Assembly (NCBI GenBank): GCA_014894455.1
Contig: JADBLN010000091.1
Span: 1-62,187, forward strand
Source: Acidobacteriota bacterium
GTDB taxonomy: Bacteria > Acidobacteriota > Aminicenantia > Aminicenantales > Saccharicenantaceae
Direction: 5' to 3'
Length of the DNA stretch: 62,187 bases
The translations under genes and the position numbers were made by a program. Numbering within the stretch: position 1 is the first letter of the stretch; the number at the start of each line of letters is the position of its first letter. Below the pieces are notes generated by a model that was not told the origin of the DNA, ran no database searches, and saw nothing but the letters and a program-made list of their open reading frames with translations. Shown here piece by piece: positions 50,414-59,594 of the stretch.

Positions 50414-51653
50414 AGACGACGTCCGCCTCATTCCCGCCGACGATTCCTCCTGGCGGTTCGAGGCCTATCTTCGCCGCGGCGGCTACGAAGCGGCCCGCAA
50501 GGCCGTGACCTCCATGGCCCCGCAGGACGTCATCGCCGAGGTCCGCCGGGCCGGCCTGCGAGGCAGGGGAGGGGCGGGCTTTCCCGCCGGCCTCAAGTGG
50601 TCGTTCGTCCCCCAATGCGGAACGGCGCCGAAATATCTCTGCGTCAACGCCGACGAGGGCGAGCCGGGCACGTTCAAGGATCGGGCCATCCTCGTCCGCA
50701 ACCCCCACCAGCTCCTCGAAGGCATGATCATCGCCGCCTTCGGCGTCGGGATCCGCAAGGCGTTCATCTATGTCCGCGGCGAATACGCCCGCATCGCCCG
50801 CCGGCTGGAGGAGGCTCTGGCCGAGGCCCGCGAAAGAGGCTTCCTCGGCCGCGGCATCTTCGGTTCGGACTTCGACCTCGAAGTTATCGTCCACGTCGGG
50901 GCGGGGGCCTATATCTGCGGCGAAGAGACGGCGCTCCTCGAATCGGTCGAAGGCCGGCGAGGCCAGCCCCGCTTCAAGCCGCCCTTTCCGGCCGTGGTCG
51001 GATTGTTCCGCTCGCCGACGGTCATCAACAACGTCGAGACGCTGGCCAACATCCCCTCGATCATCGGCTGCGGTGCGGACTGGTTCACGGCCCGGGGACT
51101 CCCCAAGGACGGCGGCACGCGGCTCTTCGGCGTCAGCGGCGCCGTCCGGCGTCCGGGGCTCTACGAGCTTCCCATGGGCACGCCGCTCAGGACGATCGTC
51201 GAGACCCACGCCGGCGGGCCGCCCGAAGGAGTGGCCATCAAGGCCGTCGTTCCCGGCGGGCTCTCGGCTCCCGTTCTCAGGCCGGATGAGCTCGACGTGC
51301 CCATGGACTTCGATTCGCTGGCCAAAGCGGGGTCCATGCTCGGCACGGCGGGCATTGTCGTCATCGGCGACCGGACGCCCATCATCGAGGTCCTCAAGGT
51401 CACGGCGCGCTTCTATGCCCACGAATCCTGCGGCCAGTGCACGCCGTGCCGCATCGGGACGTCCTGGATCCATAAGACGGTGACTCGGATAGGCGAGGGC
51501 CAAGGCCGGCTCTCCGACCTCGACCTCATCCTGCGGCTTGCCGAAGGCATGAAGGGGCGGACCCTTTGCCCGATGGGCGACGCGGCGGCCCTGCCCATCC
51601 ATGCCCTCGTCTCGAAATTCCGGGACGAGCTAGAACAGGCGGTGTCGCGGTGA
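50406..51653 (+). CDS. nuoF: NADH-quinone oxidoreductase subunit F
   Basis: NADH- and FMN-binding subunit. 415 residues: GLRGRGGAGFPAGLKW (NADH/FMN loop), NADEGEPGTFKDR, YICGEETALLESVEGRRGQ, and the [4Fe-4S] ligands in ESCGQCTPCRIGT plus a downstream cysteine (GRTLCPMGDAA). Complete. Confidence 0.96.
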   Translation: MSEDDVRLIPADDSSWRFEAYLRRGGYEAARKAVTSMAPQDVIAEVRRAGLRGRGGAGFPAGLKWSFVPQCGTAPKYLCVNADEGEPGTFKDRAILVRNPHQLLEGMIIAAFGVGIRKAFIYVRGEYARIARRLEEALAEARERGFLGRGIFGSDFDLEVIVHVGAGAYICGEETALLESVEGRRGQPRFKPPFPAVVGLFRSPTVINNVETLANIPSIIGCGADWFTARGLPKDGGTRLFGVSGAVRRPGLYELPMGTPLRTIVETHAGGPPEGVAIKAVVPGGLSAPVLRPDELDVPMDFDSLAKAGSMLGTAGIVVIGDRTPIIEVLKVTARFYAHESCGQCTPCRIGTSWIHKTVTRIGEGQGRLSDLDLILRLAEGMKGRTLCPMGDAAALPIHALVSKFRDELEQAVSR

Positions 51654-53155
51654 GCGGGGCGAAGATGGTCGGCCTCAAGATCGACGGTCGGCCCGTCCAG
51701 GCGCCCGAGGGGACCAACGTCCTCAAGGCCGCGGAGCAGGCGGGCGTCTCCATACCGCATTTCTGCTACCACCCGGCCTTCGAAGCCGAGGGCAACTGCC
51801 GGATGTGCCTCGTCGAAGTAGAGGGACTGCCGAAACTCGAGCTGGCTTGTTCGACCGTCGTCCGGGAGGGGATGACCGTGTGGACATCCACCCCGCGCGT
51901 CCTCCAGGCCCGCAAGGACGTCCTAGAATTCCTGCTGGCCGAACACCCTCTCGATTGCCCCATCTGCGACAAGGCCGGCGAGTGCAAGCTCCAGGAATAC
52001 TACGACCGGCACGGGCTCTTTGCGGGGCGGTTCGTCGAAGCCAAGGAGAAGAGGGACAAGAAGGCCGCGATCGGCAAGGGGCTCCTCCTCGACCGCGAAC
52101 GGTGCATCCTCTGCACCCGCTGTGTCCGCTTCCTGCGCAAGGTCACGGGGACGGGCGAGCTGGGCGTTTTCGAGCGGGGCGTGCGGACTGAAATCGGGAT
52201 CTACGACGGTGTCCCGGTCGACAACAACTACTCGGGCAATCTCGTCGACATCTGCCCCGTCGGGGCCATCACGGATGCCGATTTCCGGTTCAAGACGAGG
52301 GCCTGGTTCCTTAAAAAGGGACCGACCGTCTGCCCCGGCTGCAGCCGCGGCTGCGCCATCGTCGTCGAATCCGTCTCCGGTTATCCTCTGGGAGAAGGCC
52401 AGAGGAGGATTTTCAGGATCAAGGCGGGGGAGAACCCCGCCGTTAACGGCCACTGGATATGCGACTTCGGCCGTTCCGGCCGCCGCGACATCGACGAGAG
52501 AAGGCACGTGCGGGTCATGAAGAACGCCAATCCGGAGGAAGAGCTTTCCTGGCAGAAGGCGCTCGCGGATGTCACGGCACGGATCCGGGCCGTCCCCGGG
52601 CCCGAGCGCGCCGCCAAGATCGCCGTCGTCCTGAACAGCCGCCTGACCTGCGAAGAGCTGGTTTTAGCGAAGAGGGTATTCGCGGAGAGCTTGGGTCTCG
52701 GGAAAATCTTTTTCGCCGACCCGAAGCCGGGAGTTGCGGACGGGTTCCTGCTCACGGAAGAGCGCGTGCCCAACGCCCGCGGCGTCCTCCAGGCCGGCTT
52801 TTCGCCGCGCCTCCCGGACCTCGCTATGCTCGCGGCGTCGGTCGAGGTCCTCCTCGTCTTCGGCTTGCATCTCCTCGATCACTTCTCCGAAGAAGCGGTT
52901 TTCCGGGCCCTGGCGGGAATTCCCTGGAAATTCCTCTTCTCCTCCCACGCCGGCCCGCTCGACCGGTTGGCCGACTTCGTCTTTCCCGTCGCCCTTCCGG
53001 CCGAGAAATCGGGGACCTATATAAATGTCGACGGTCTCCGCCAGACCTTCGGCCGGGCCGTTGAGCCGCCGCCCGGCGTCGTTTCCGAACGCGAGATACT
53101 CGGCTGCCTGGCAAACGGTCTCGGCCTGAACATGGGAGAGCCCGATGCTTGCTGA
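51650..53155 (+). CDS. nuoG: NADH-quinone oxidoreductase subunit G
   Basis: Electron-wire subunit. About 501 residues from the GTG at 51650 (overlapping nuoF) or 496 from the ATG at 51665. [2Fe-2S] site FCYHPAFEAEGNCRMCLVEV, His/Cys cluster HPLDCPICDKAGECKLQ, further clusters CILCTRCVRF and DICPVGAI, then the N-terminal part of the molybdopterin-like domain (CPGCSRGCAIVVESVSG). It is much shorter than the roughly 900-residue E. coli protein, the molybdopterin-like domain being reduced. Confidence 0.93.
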   Translation: MSGAKMVGLKIDGRPVQAPEGTNVLKAAEQAGVSIPHFCYHPAFEAEGNCRMCLVEVEGLPKLELACSTVVREGMTVWTSTPRVLQARKDVLEFLLAEHPLDCPICDKAGECKLQEYYDRHGLFAGRFVEAKEKRDKKAAIGKGLLLDRERCILCTRCVRFLRKVTGTGELGVFERGVRTEIGIYDGVPVDNNYSGNLVDICPVGAITDADFRFKTRAWFLKKGPTVCPGCSRGCAIVVESVSGYPLGEGQRRIFRIKAGENPAVNGHWICDFGRSGRRDIDERRHVRVMKNANPEEELSWQKALADVTARIRAVPGPERAAKIAVVLNSRLTCEELVLAKRVFAESLGLGKIFFADPKPGVADGFLLTEERVPNARGVLQAGFSPRLPDLAMLAASVEVLLVFGLHLLDHFSEEAVFRALAGIPWKFLFSSHAGPLDRLADFVFPVALPAEKSGTYINVDGLRQTFGRAVEPPPGVVSEREILGCLANGLGLNMGEPDAC

Positions 53156-54224
53156 GGTCCTCATCGTCCTGGTCAAGGTCGTCCTCACCCTGACCTGGAC
53201 GCTCCTCCTGGCCCTTTTCTTGACCTGGGTCGAGAGGAAGGAGAGCGCGGTCCTGCAAGACAGGATCGGGGCCAACCGGGCTTCCGTCTTCGGACTGCGG
53301 GCCTTCGGTCTCTTCCAGCCATTCGCCGACGCCATCAAAATGCTCTTCAAGGAGGACTTCACTCCGTCCTTCTCGCAGCGCCTCCTCCATTGGCTGGCCC
53401 CGGCCATGTCCTTCTTTTTCGTGGCCGTGACCATGGTCGCCGTCCCCTTTGGGGACGCCGTGCGCCTCTTCGGCCGGAGGATCCCCCTCCAGGTCGTCGA
53501 CCTCAACGCGGCGCTCCTCTTCGTGCTGGCCATGCTCAGCCTCGGTACCTACGGCATCCTCATCGGCGGCTGGGCCTCGGGGAACAGGTTCGCCCTGATC
53601 GGCAGCCTCCGCGGCGCGGCCCAGCTCATTTCCTACGAGGTCGCCCTGGGGCTCTCCCTGGTCGGTTTGATCATGGTTTTTCCGTCGCTCCGGCTGTCGA
53701 AGATCGTCGAGTTCCAGGGCGGGACGCTCTTCGGGTTCCTGCCTAAATGGGGGATCTTCCTCCAGCCCCTGGGCTTCGCCGTCTTCTTCCTGGCCGGCCT
53801 GGCCGAGACGAAGAGGGCGCCGTTCGACATGCCGGAGGGCGAATCGGAGATCATCGGCTTTTACACCGAGTACGGCGGGCTCAAGTTCGGCTTATTTATG
53901 TTCACCGACTTCCTCGAGGTCATCCTTCTTTCGGCCCTGGCCACGACCCTGTTCTTCGGAGGATGGCAGATCCCCTGGCTGGGCGCCGGAGGGTTCGTCT
54001 TCCCGTGGGGCGGGACGCTCAAGGTCGCGCCCTGGGCGGTGACCGTTTTCCAGGTCCTCAGTTTCAACCTCAAGGTCTTCTTCTTTTGCTGGCTCCAGAT
54101 CCTCTTCCGCTGGACGTATCCGCGCTTCCGCTACGACCAGGTCATGGACTTCGGCTGGAAGGTCCTCGTCCCCCTGGGTGTCGTCAACATCCTGGCCACC
54201 GGGCTTATCCTGGCGGCGCGTTAG
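53145..54224 (+). CDS. nuoH: NADH-quinone oxidoreductase subunit H
   Basis: Membrane subunit at the quinone channel. 359 residues, about eight membrane helices, [32 protein letters not shown], and the acidic loop [20 protein letters not shown]. Overlaps nuoG by 11 bases. Confidence 0.96.
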   Translation: MLAEVLIVLVKVVLTLTWTLLLALFLTWVERKESAVLQDRIGANRASVFGLRAFGLFQPFADAIKMLFKEDFTPSFSQRLLHWLAPAMSFFFVAVTMVAVPFGDAVRLFGRRIPLQVVDLNAALLFVLAMLSLGTYGILIGGWASGNRFALIGSLRGAAQLISYEVALGLSLVGLIMVFPSLRLSKIVEFQGGTLFGFLPKWGIFLQPLGFAVFFLAGLAETKRAPFDMPEGESEIIGFYTEYGGLKFGLFMFTDFLEVILLSALATTLFFGGWQIPWLGAGGFVFPWGGTLKVAPWAVTVFQVLSFNLKVFFFCWLQILFRWTYPRFRYDQVMDFGWKVLVPLGVVNILATGLILAAR

Positions 54225-54231
54225 GGAAACA

Positions 54232-54699
54232 ATGTTTAAAGGCTGGCTCGTCCTGAAGGAACTTCTGAGAGGGGCGGCGATCACCGCCCGCCACTTCTTC
54301 GTCAATATGACCTTCCACACGCTGAAGCTCTTCGGCGTCCGGACGAAGAGAAGGGGAGCGGTGACCATCCAGTATCCCGAGGAGCGCAAGGAGCTTTCGC
54401 CCCGCCACCGCAGCCTCCACCGGGTCCTTTCCCGCGAGGACGGCAAGCCCCGCTGTGTCGCCTGCATGCTCTGCGTCACCGTCTGTCCCTCGGAGTGCCT
54501 CTCGGTCGAAGCCGCGGAGGACGACGACCCCGAGGTCCAGAAATACGCGGCCCGGTTCGTCGTCGACCTCAACCGCTGCTGTTTCTGCGGCTTCTGCGTC
54601 GAGGCCTGCCCGGTCGACGCCATCCGCATGGACACGGGCGAGATCCGCCTCGCCGCCGAAGCCCGGGCCGGGCTCGAGCTCCCCCTGGAGAAACGATGA
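54232..54699 (+). CDS. nuoI: NADH-quinone oxidoreductase subunit I
   Basis: Carries clusters N6a and N6b. 155 residues from the ATG at 54232, two CxxCxxCxxxCP motifs: [12 protein letters not shown] and [12 protein letters not shown]. Last complex I gene in the cluster; nuoJ to nuoN do not follow. Confidence 0.96.
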   Translation: MFKGWLVLKELLRGAAITARHFFVNMTFHTLKLFGVRTKRRGAVTIQYPEERKELSPRHRSLHRVLSREDGKPRCVACMLCVTVCPSECLSVEAAEDDDPEVQKYAARFVVDLNRCCFCGFCVEACPVDAIRMDTGEIRLAAEARAGLELPLEKR

Positions 54700-55571
54700 T
54701 CCCTCCGTACGACCGCGTTGCCATCGGCGACATCGAAGTCATCCGGCTCCTCGATGGAACGTTCCGCGTCGACGGAGGCGCCATGTTCGGCGTCGTCCCC
54801 AAGACGCTCTGGGCCAAGCGGGCCGTCCCCGACCGGGAGAACAGGATCACTCTGGCCCTCAACTGTTTCCTCATCCGGACGCCGGAAACGACACTCCTCC
54901 TCGACACCGGGGTCGGCCCCGACGTCGACAGGCGCTATGTGGACTTTTATTCTTTCGAGCGGGATCCGGGGCTCTTCGGAGTGCTCGCGGAGCTCCGCCT
55001 CGGACCCGAGGACATCGACATCGTCGTCAACAGCCACCTCCATTTCGACCATTGCGGAGGGAACACTCTGCGGACGGCCGAGGGCCGATGGGTTCCGGCC
55101 TTTCCGAAGGCGCGCTACGTCGTCCAGCGCGGCGAGTGGGAGCAGGCCCTCCAGCCCGTCGAACGGGATAAGCCCAGCTATCTCCCGGCCCGGTTGAAGC
55201 CGCTGGGCAGCCCCGGGATCCTATCCCTCATCGAGGGCGATGTCCAGGTGGCGCCGGGCATCGAGGCCGTCCTCGTCCCCGGACACACGGCTTTCCACCA
55301 GGGCGTCAAGGTCGTCTCGGGCGGCAGGACCTTTTTCTATTTCGGGGACACGGTCCCGACCGCGGCCCACATCGACCTTCCGTACATCATGAGCTACGAC
55401 CTCTTCCCCGTGGATACTTTCGACAACAAGAAAGCGCTCCTGGCGCGGGCCGCGGAAGAAGGCTGGGTCGTGGCCTTCAGCCACGACCTCAGCCATCCGT
55501 TCGGCACTCTCCAACGCTCCGGGAAGCGCCTGGATTTCGTCCCCGCGGACGGGAAAACGATTGACTTTTAA
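54696..55571 (+). CDS. metallo-beta-lactamase-fold hydrolase
   Basis: A 291-residue MBL-fold protein from the ATG at 54696, overlapping nuoI by four bases. The zinc motif is [12 protein letters not shown] (HxHxDH), with further likely ligands in [21 protein letters not shown] and the final [10 protein letters not shown]. The architecture resembles lactonase-like/AttM-type MBL proteins. Substrate unknown. Being translationally coupled to nuoI, it belongs to the complex I transcript, an unusual partner. Confidence 0.85.
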   Translation: MIPPYDRVAIGDIEVIRLLDGTFRVDGGAMFGVVPKTLWAKRAVPDRENRITLALNCFLIRTPETTLLLDTGVGPDVDRRYVDFYSFERDPGLFGVLAELRLGPEDIDIVVNSHLHFDHCGGNTLRTAEGRWVPAFPKARYVVQRGEWEQALQPVERDKPSYLPARLKPLGSPGILSLIEGDVQVAPGIEAVLVPGHTAFHQGVKVVSGGRTFFYFGDTVPTAAHIDLPYIMSYDLFPVDTFDNKKALLARAAEEGWVVAFSHDLSHPFGTLQRSGKRLDFVPADGKTIDF

Positions 55572-55589
55572 GCTTCGCGTCTTTATGAT
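55561..55589 (+). promoter_or_regulatory. malic enzyme promoter
   Basis: TTGACT at 55561-55566 (inside the last codons of the MBL gene), 17-base spacer, TATGAT at 55584-55589; a GAGGAGG ribosome site precedes the ATG. Confidence 0.55.
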
Positions 55590-55619
55590 GTGTTTTCCAA
55601 ATTTTGAGGAGGTTCGTCA

Positions 55620-56969
55620 ATGAAGAAAGTCACTGTCGAAGAGCTGTTGGCCAAAGCCCATCAGCCTTCCCTGGACGCCCCGAGGCTCCACAAGTTCTAC
55701 AAGGGCAAGATGGGCACCGCCCTGAAGTGCCGTGTTCGAGACTTCAACGATTTCGCGATTTGGTACACCCCTGGGGTCGCGGCGGTCTGCAAGGAGATCG
55801 CCGCCGACAAGGAAAAGGTCTACGAGTACACGAACAAATGGAACAGCGTAGCCGTCATCAGCGACGGGACGCGTGTGCTTGGTCTGGGAGACATCGGGCC
55901 CGAGGCCGGCCTGCCGGTCATGGAAGGCAAAGGGATCCTCTACAAGTACCTCGGCGGGGTCGATGCCTTCCCGCTCTGCTTGGACGAGAAGGACCCCGAC
56001 AAACTCATCGACATCTGCCGGGCCCTCCAGCCTTCCTTCGGCGGCTTCAACCTCGAGGACATCTCTCAGCCGAAGTGCTTCAAGATCCTCGACACCCTGC
56101 GGGAGATCTGCGAGATTCCCGTCTGGCACGATGACCAGCAGGGCACGGCCTGCGTCACGGTGGCCGGTCTGATCAACGCCCTCAAGATCGTCAAGAAGGA
56201 CATCGCCGAGGTCAAGTGCACGGTCGTCGGCTCCGGCGCCTCGGGCATCAACATCGCCAAAATGATTATGGCCGCGGGCGCCGACCCGAAAAACATGCTC
56301 TCGGTCGACTCCAAGGGCATCCTGTCCCGCGACCGGGCCGACAAGGAAACCCTCCAGACGAAGTTTAAAGAGAAATGGGACCTCTGCCTGCGGACGAACC
56401 CGCTCGGCAAACAGGGCACCATGGCCGACGCCATCAAAGGCGCCGACGTCCTCATCTGCTGTTCGACGCCCGGCCCCGGTACCGTCAAGGCCGAGTGGAT
56501 CAAGACCATGGCCCACGATGCCATCGTCTTCGCCGAGGCCAACCCCGTGCCCGAGATCTGGCCATGGGAGGCGAAAGAGGCCGGCGCCCGCATCGTCGCT
56601 ACGGGCCGGTCCGACTTCCCCAACCAGGTCAACAACTCCCTCGGCTTCCCCGGTATCTTCCGCGGCGCGCTCGACGTCCGAGCCAAGACCATCACCGACG
56701 AGATGTGCATCGCGGCCGCCCGCGAGCTGGCCAAGGTCGCCGAGGACAAGGGCATCCACGAGGAATACATCATTCCCAACATGGACGAATGGGAGGTCTT
56801 CCCGCGCGAAGCCGTGGCCGTCGGCAGCATGGCCATCCAGCAGGGCGTTGCCCGCTTCAACTACCCGGCCGACGTCCGCTTCAAGATGGCGGAGCAGGCC
56901 ATCCGGGCAGCCCGCGACGAGGTCCAGCGGAAGATGTCGGAAGGCATCATCGTCGACCCGGACAAGTGA
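55620..56969 (+). CDS. NAD(P)-dependent malic enzyme
   Basis: Decarboxylates malate to pyruvate. 449 residues: malic domain with [33 protein letters not shown] (metal and malate site), [19 protein letters not shown], then the NAD(P)-binding domain ([15 protein letters not shown]) and [15 protein letters not shown]. It lacks the phosphotransacetylase-like C-terminal domain of MaeB, giving the short form. Cofactor preference cannot be told. It has its own promoter and a strong terminator. Confidence 0.94.
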   Translation: MKKVTVEELLAKAHQPSLDAPRLHKFYKGKMGTALKCRVRDFNDFAIWYTPGVAAVCKEIAADKEKVYEYTNKWNSVAVISDGTRVLGLGDIGPEAGLPVMEGKGILYKYLGGVDAFPLCLDEKDPDKLIDICRALQPSFGGFNLEDISQPKCFKILDTLREICEIPVWHDDQQGTACVTVAGLINALKIVKKDIAEVKCTVVGSGASGINIAKMIMAAGADPKNMLSVDSKGILSRDRADKETLQTKFKEKWDLCLRTNPLGKQGTMADAIKGADVLICCSTPGPGTVKAEWIKTMAHDAIVFAEANPVPEIWPWEAKEAGARIVATGRSDFPNQVNNSLGFPGIFRGALDVRAKTITDEMCIAAARELAKVAEDKGIHEEYIIPNMDEWEVFPREAVAVGSMAIQQGVARFNYPADVRFKMAEQAIRAARDEVQRKMSEGIIVDPDK

Positions 56970-57003
56970 GGCCGGGTCCCGAGAGATAAGGGAATTCGTC
57001 AGG

Positions 57004-57040
57004 ATAAAGAGGGGAACGCGAGTTCCCCTCTTTATTTTTG
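57004..57040 (+). terminator. rho-independent terminator after malic enzyme
   Basis: Perfect 14-base stem (57004-57017 with 57022-57035), GCGA loop, then TTTTTG. Confidence 0.9.
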
Positions 57041-57048
57041 TCCGCGGG

Positions 57049-57078
57049 TTGACAAGAGGTTCGCGGTTATGGTATAAA
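57049..57078 (+). promoter_or_regulatory. promoter of the lipoprotein/YkuD operon
   Basis: TTGACA at 57049-57054, 18-base spacer, TATAAA at 57073-57078. A leader of about 175 bases follows before the first gene. Confidence 0.65.
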
Positions 57079-57259
57079 TCCTAATAAGTCAGGCATATTT
57101 CTTACCTGGCCGGATGAAGAGTGTGACATATCCATGGACGAGAAGAGCGAAAGCTCGTTTTTAGACTTTCCCCATCCCCCCCTAGACGACTCAATACAAC
57201 CCCCAAATAAGGCGCCTATATCACGGAATTCATAAAAAATACCACAAGGAGGTAACAAG
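57079..57259 (+). other. long 5' leader of the lipoprotein operon
   Basis: About 175 untranslated bases. It contains a small GNRA-type hairpin (GAGC-GAAA-GCTC, 57145-57156) followed by TTTTT at 57158-57162, and a 33-codon open frame (57134-57235) without a ribosome site. The real gene start has AAGGAGG. I cannot assign a known leader family. Confidence 0.4.
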
Positions 57260-57853
57260 ATGAAAAACATCGTGAAAGGCTTAACTCTGGCGCTCGTCGT
57301 CGTGTTCGTATTCACGAGCTGCGCCAAGGCACCCGCCCAGCTGATGGATTCGGCCAAGGCCGCCATCCAGGGTGTGGTCGACGCCAAGGGCGGCGTCTAC
57401 GCGAAGGACGAGCTGAACAAGCTCAACGGCGACCTCCAGGCCGCCATGGACGAGGTCACGGCCCAGTCCAAGAAATTCTTCAAGAAATTCGGCCCGGCCA
57501 AGGAAATGCTGACCAAGCTCATCGCCGACGCCGACGCCGTCAAGGCCCTGATCCCCGGGCGGATCGCGGAAGCCAAGAGCGCCGCCGAAATAGCGGTGAA
57601 CGAAGCCAAGGCGACCTGGGAAGAGGCCAAGGCCCTTCTCGAGAAGGCCCCCAAGGGCAAGGGCACCAAGGCCGACATCGAGGCCATGAAGGCCGACCTC
57701 GCCGGTCTCGAGACCGCGATGGCCGACGTCCAGTCCGCCATGGCCGCCGAGGACTACTTCGGCGCCAAGGACAAGGCCATGGTCATTAAGGACAAGGCCG
57801 CCGCGATCGTCGAACAGATCAACGCCGCCATCGCCAAGGTCAAAGGCAGGTGA
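57260..57853 (+). CDS. helical lipoprotein, unknown function
   Basis: A 197-residue lipoprotein (lipobox VFTSC, cysteine about residue 21). The mature part is almost wholly helical and rich in Ala, Lys, Glu and Asp with heptad-like spacing (AIQGVVDAKGGVYAKDELNK, AEAKSAAEIAVNEAKATWEE). The C-terminus is AAIAKVKGR, with lysines near the end. It recalls long helical envelope lipoproteins, but I do not recognise a family. It overlaps the next gene, a YkuD lipoprotein, by four bases (GTGA). A strong ribosome site suggests high expression. Confidence 0.75.
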   Translation: MKNIVKGLTLALVVVFVFTSCAKAPAQLMDSAKAAIQGVVDAKGGVYAKDELNKLNGDLQAAMDEVTAQSKKFFKKFGPAKEMLTKLIADADAVKALIPGRIAEAKSAAEIAVNEAKATWEEAKALLEKAPKGKGTKADIEAMKADLAGLETAMADVQSAMAAEDYFGAKDKAMVIKDKAAAIVEQINAAIAKVKGR

Positions 57854-58938
57854 TCTTTCGCAAGACAGCCGTCTTCGTCCTGGCTGTTTTGCTTTTCGGT
57901 TGCCGAACCGCGCCGGTCCCTTCGGAGGTTCTTGAAGCCGATCTTCAGGAAAAGGACCTCTGGAGGGCCGGTGCTTCTCTTTTCGCCGGCCAGGACCACG
58001 CGGCTTATCTCCAATCCCTGAAGTCCGCCCGGCGAATTCTCGATGCGGAGAACCTCAAACTGGGCTGGTTCCGGGATTACGGCCGGGTCCGGCGGGATTT
58101 CGAGGCCGCATTGAGCGTGGGTAAAGCCCTGAAGTCAAAGGTCCGGTCCCTCGTCGCCATGAAGACCTCGTCCATTGCGGAGACGGCGGCCGCGGTCCGC
58201 AGAAGGCTCCGGACGCTCGACGGCCTGACCCTGTCCCTGGTCGAACGGGGCGAGGCCAGGAAGCAGTTGGCCCAGGCTTCGATCCTGCTCTCGGAGGCCG
58301 ATGGCCTGACGAAGCAGGCCAAATTCGATGAGGCCGCCGCGAAGCTCGATTCCGCCTCCTCTCTGGCCGCGGAGGCAGAACAGAGTGTCGTTTCGTATAT
58401 CGCCCGTTACCTCGACCCGGCCCAGGTCCGTGCCTGGAAGAACGCGGCGGACGAGACCATCGCCGACTCCAGGAAACGGGGCGTGACGGCCCTCATCGTC
58501 AGCAAGCTCGAACGGCGCCTCTCCGTTTACAAGAACGGGGAGATCGTCAGGACTTACGATGTCGGCCTCGGCTTCAACGGCCTGGCCGACAAGCGCCATG
58601 CCGGGGACAACGCGACGCCCGAGGGCCGCTACACGATCGTCCGGAAAATCCCCGCCAGCCAGTACTACAAGGCCCTGCTCATCAACTACCCCAACGATGA
58701 AGACAGGAAGTGGTTCGCCCGGGAAAAGGCGAAGGGCAACATCCCCCGGTGGGTGGGCATCGGCGGCGACGTCGAAATCCACGGCGGGGGCGAGGATACC
58801 CTGACCCGCGGATGTGTTTCGCTCGACAACGACAAGATGGACGAGCTCTATGCCCTGGTTTCGATCGGAACACCGATCACGATCATCGGAACCATGGAAC
58901 TCGAAAACTACGTCATCAAAGCCATCAGGGACAATTGA
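57850..58938 (+). CDS. YkuD-domain L,D-transpeptidase-like lipoprotein
   Basis: 362 residues from a GTG that overlaps the previous stop. Lipobox LLFGC (cysteine about residue 18), a helical N-terminal region (about 40-200), then a C-terminal YkuD domain: VSKLERRLSVYKNGEIVRTY, GDNATPEGRYTIVRK, and the catalytic EIHGGGEDTLTRGCVSLDN with the nucleophile cysteine. The usual S/T-H-G-C is R-G-C here, seen in some YkuD groups. It would act on peptidoglycan from the periplasmic face of the membrane to which it is anchored. Confidence 0.86.
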   Translation: MIFRKTAVFVLAVLLFGCRTAPVPSEVLEADLQEKDLWRAGASLFAGQDHAAYLQSLKSARRILDAENLKLGWFRDYGRVRRDFEAALSVGKALKSKVRSLVAMKTSSIAETAAAVRRRLRTLDGLTLSLVERGEARKQLAQASILLSEADGLTKQAKFDEAAAKLDSASSLAAEAEQSVVSYIARYLDPAQVRAWKNAADETIADSRKRGVTALIVSKLERRLSVYKNGEIVRTYDVGLGFNGLADKRHAGDNATPEGRYTIVRKIPASQYYKALLINYPNDEDRKWFAREKAKGNIPRWVGIGGDVEIHGGGEDTLTRGCVSLDNDKMDELYALVSIGTPITIIGTMELENYVIKAIRDN

Positions 58939-58939
58939 G

Positions 58940-59590
58940 ATGTTTGTGAAGCGCATCCTCATCGCGGCGGCGGCCCTGGCCTACCTGGGTTTCCTGGCCG
59001 TCCTCGGGGCGGCCTATCTCATCGGCCTGAAGCAAGCTTCGGCCTGGCCGCCGGCCGGGGTCGGGCGGGCTATCGGCGACAAGGACCTGCCCAAGGTCGA
59101 GAAAAACGTCCAGCAGCTCGAGAAGAGGATGATCGGGCTGCTGCCGAAGGGTCTGTACATCGTCATCGACACGGCCGAGAACAGGCTTTATGTCAAGAAC
59201 GGCAAGGATGTCGTCCGCACGGCTGTCGTCTCCTGCGGCAGCGGAGTCGTCCTCGAAGAGTCCGGGGGCAAGCAGAGAAAATGGGTCTTCGACACGCCGC
59301 GCGGCGAGTTCATCGTCAAATCGAAGATCACCAATCCCTACTGGGTCAAGCCGGACTGGGCCTTCATCGAGGAAGGGGAATCCATCCCGAAGGGTTTGGA
59401 GGACAGGATCGAAGCGGGGACGCTCGGGGATTACGCCCTGGGTTTCGGGCAGGGCTACTTCATCCACGGCACGCTCTACACGCGCTTGCTCGGAAGGAAC
59501 GTCACCCACGGCTGCGTCCGCGTTGGGGACGAGGACCTCAAGGCCATCTTCAAGGCCGTGCCGATGGGCGCGAAGATCTATATCTATTAA
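58940..59590 (+). CDS. YkuD-domain L,D-transpeptidase
   Basis: 216 residues, one N-terminal membrane or signal helix (AAAALAYLGFLAVLGAAYLI), then a YkuD domain starting YIVIDTAENRLYVKNGKDVV, with DTPRGEFIVKSK and the canonical catalytic FIHGTLYTRLLGRNVTHGCV. All active-site residues (His, His, Cys) are intact. Second YkuD gene of the operon, one base after the first stop. Confidence 0.9.
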   Translation: MFVKRILIAAAALAYLGFLAVLGAAYLIGLKQASAWPPAGVGRAIGDKDLPKVEKNVQQLEKRMIGLLPKGLYIVIDTAENRLYVKNGKDVVRTAVVSCGSGVVLEESGGKQRKWVFDTPRGEFIVKSKITNPYWVKPDWAFIEEGESIPKGLEDRIEAGTLGDYALGFGQGYFIHGTLYTRLLGRNVTHGCVRVGDEDLKAIFKAVPMGAKIYIY

Positions 59591-59594
59591 GCTC

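Noticed and set aside
57134-57235. 33-codon small gene in the lipoprotein leader
   Set aside because: ATG present but no ribosome site and no recognisable peptide; kept only as a finding.
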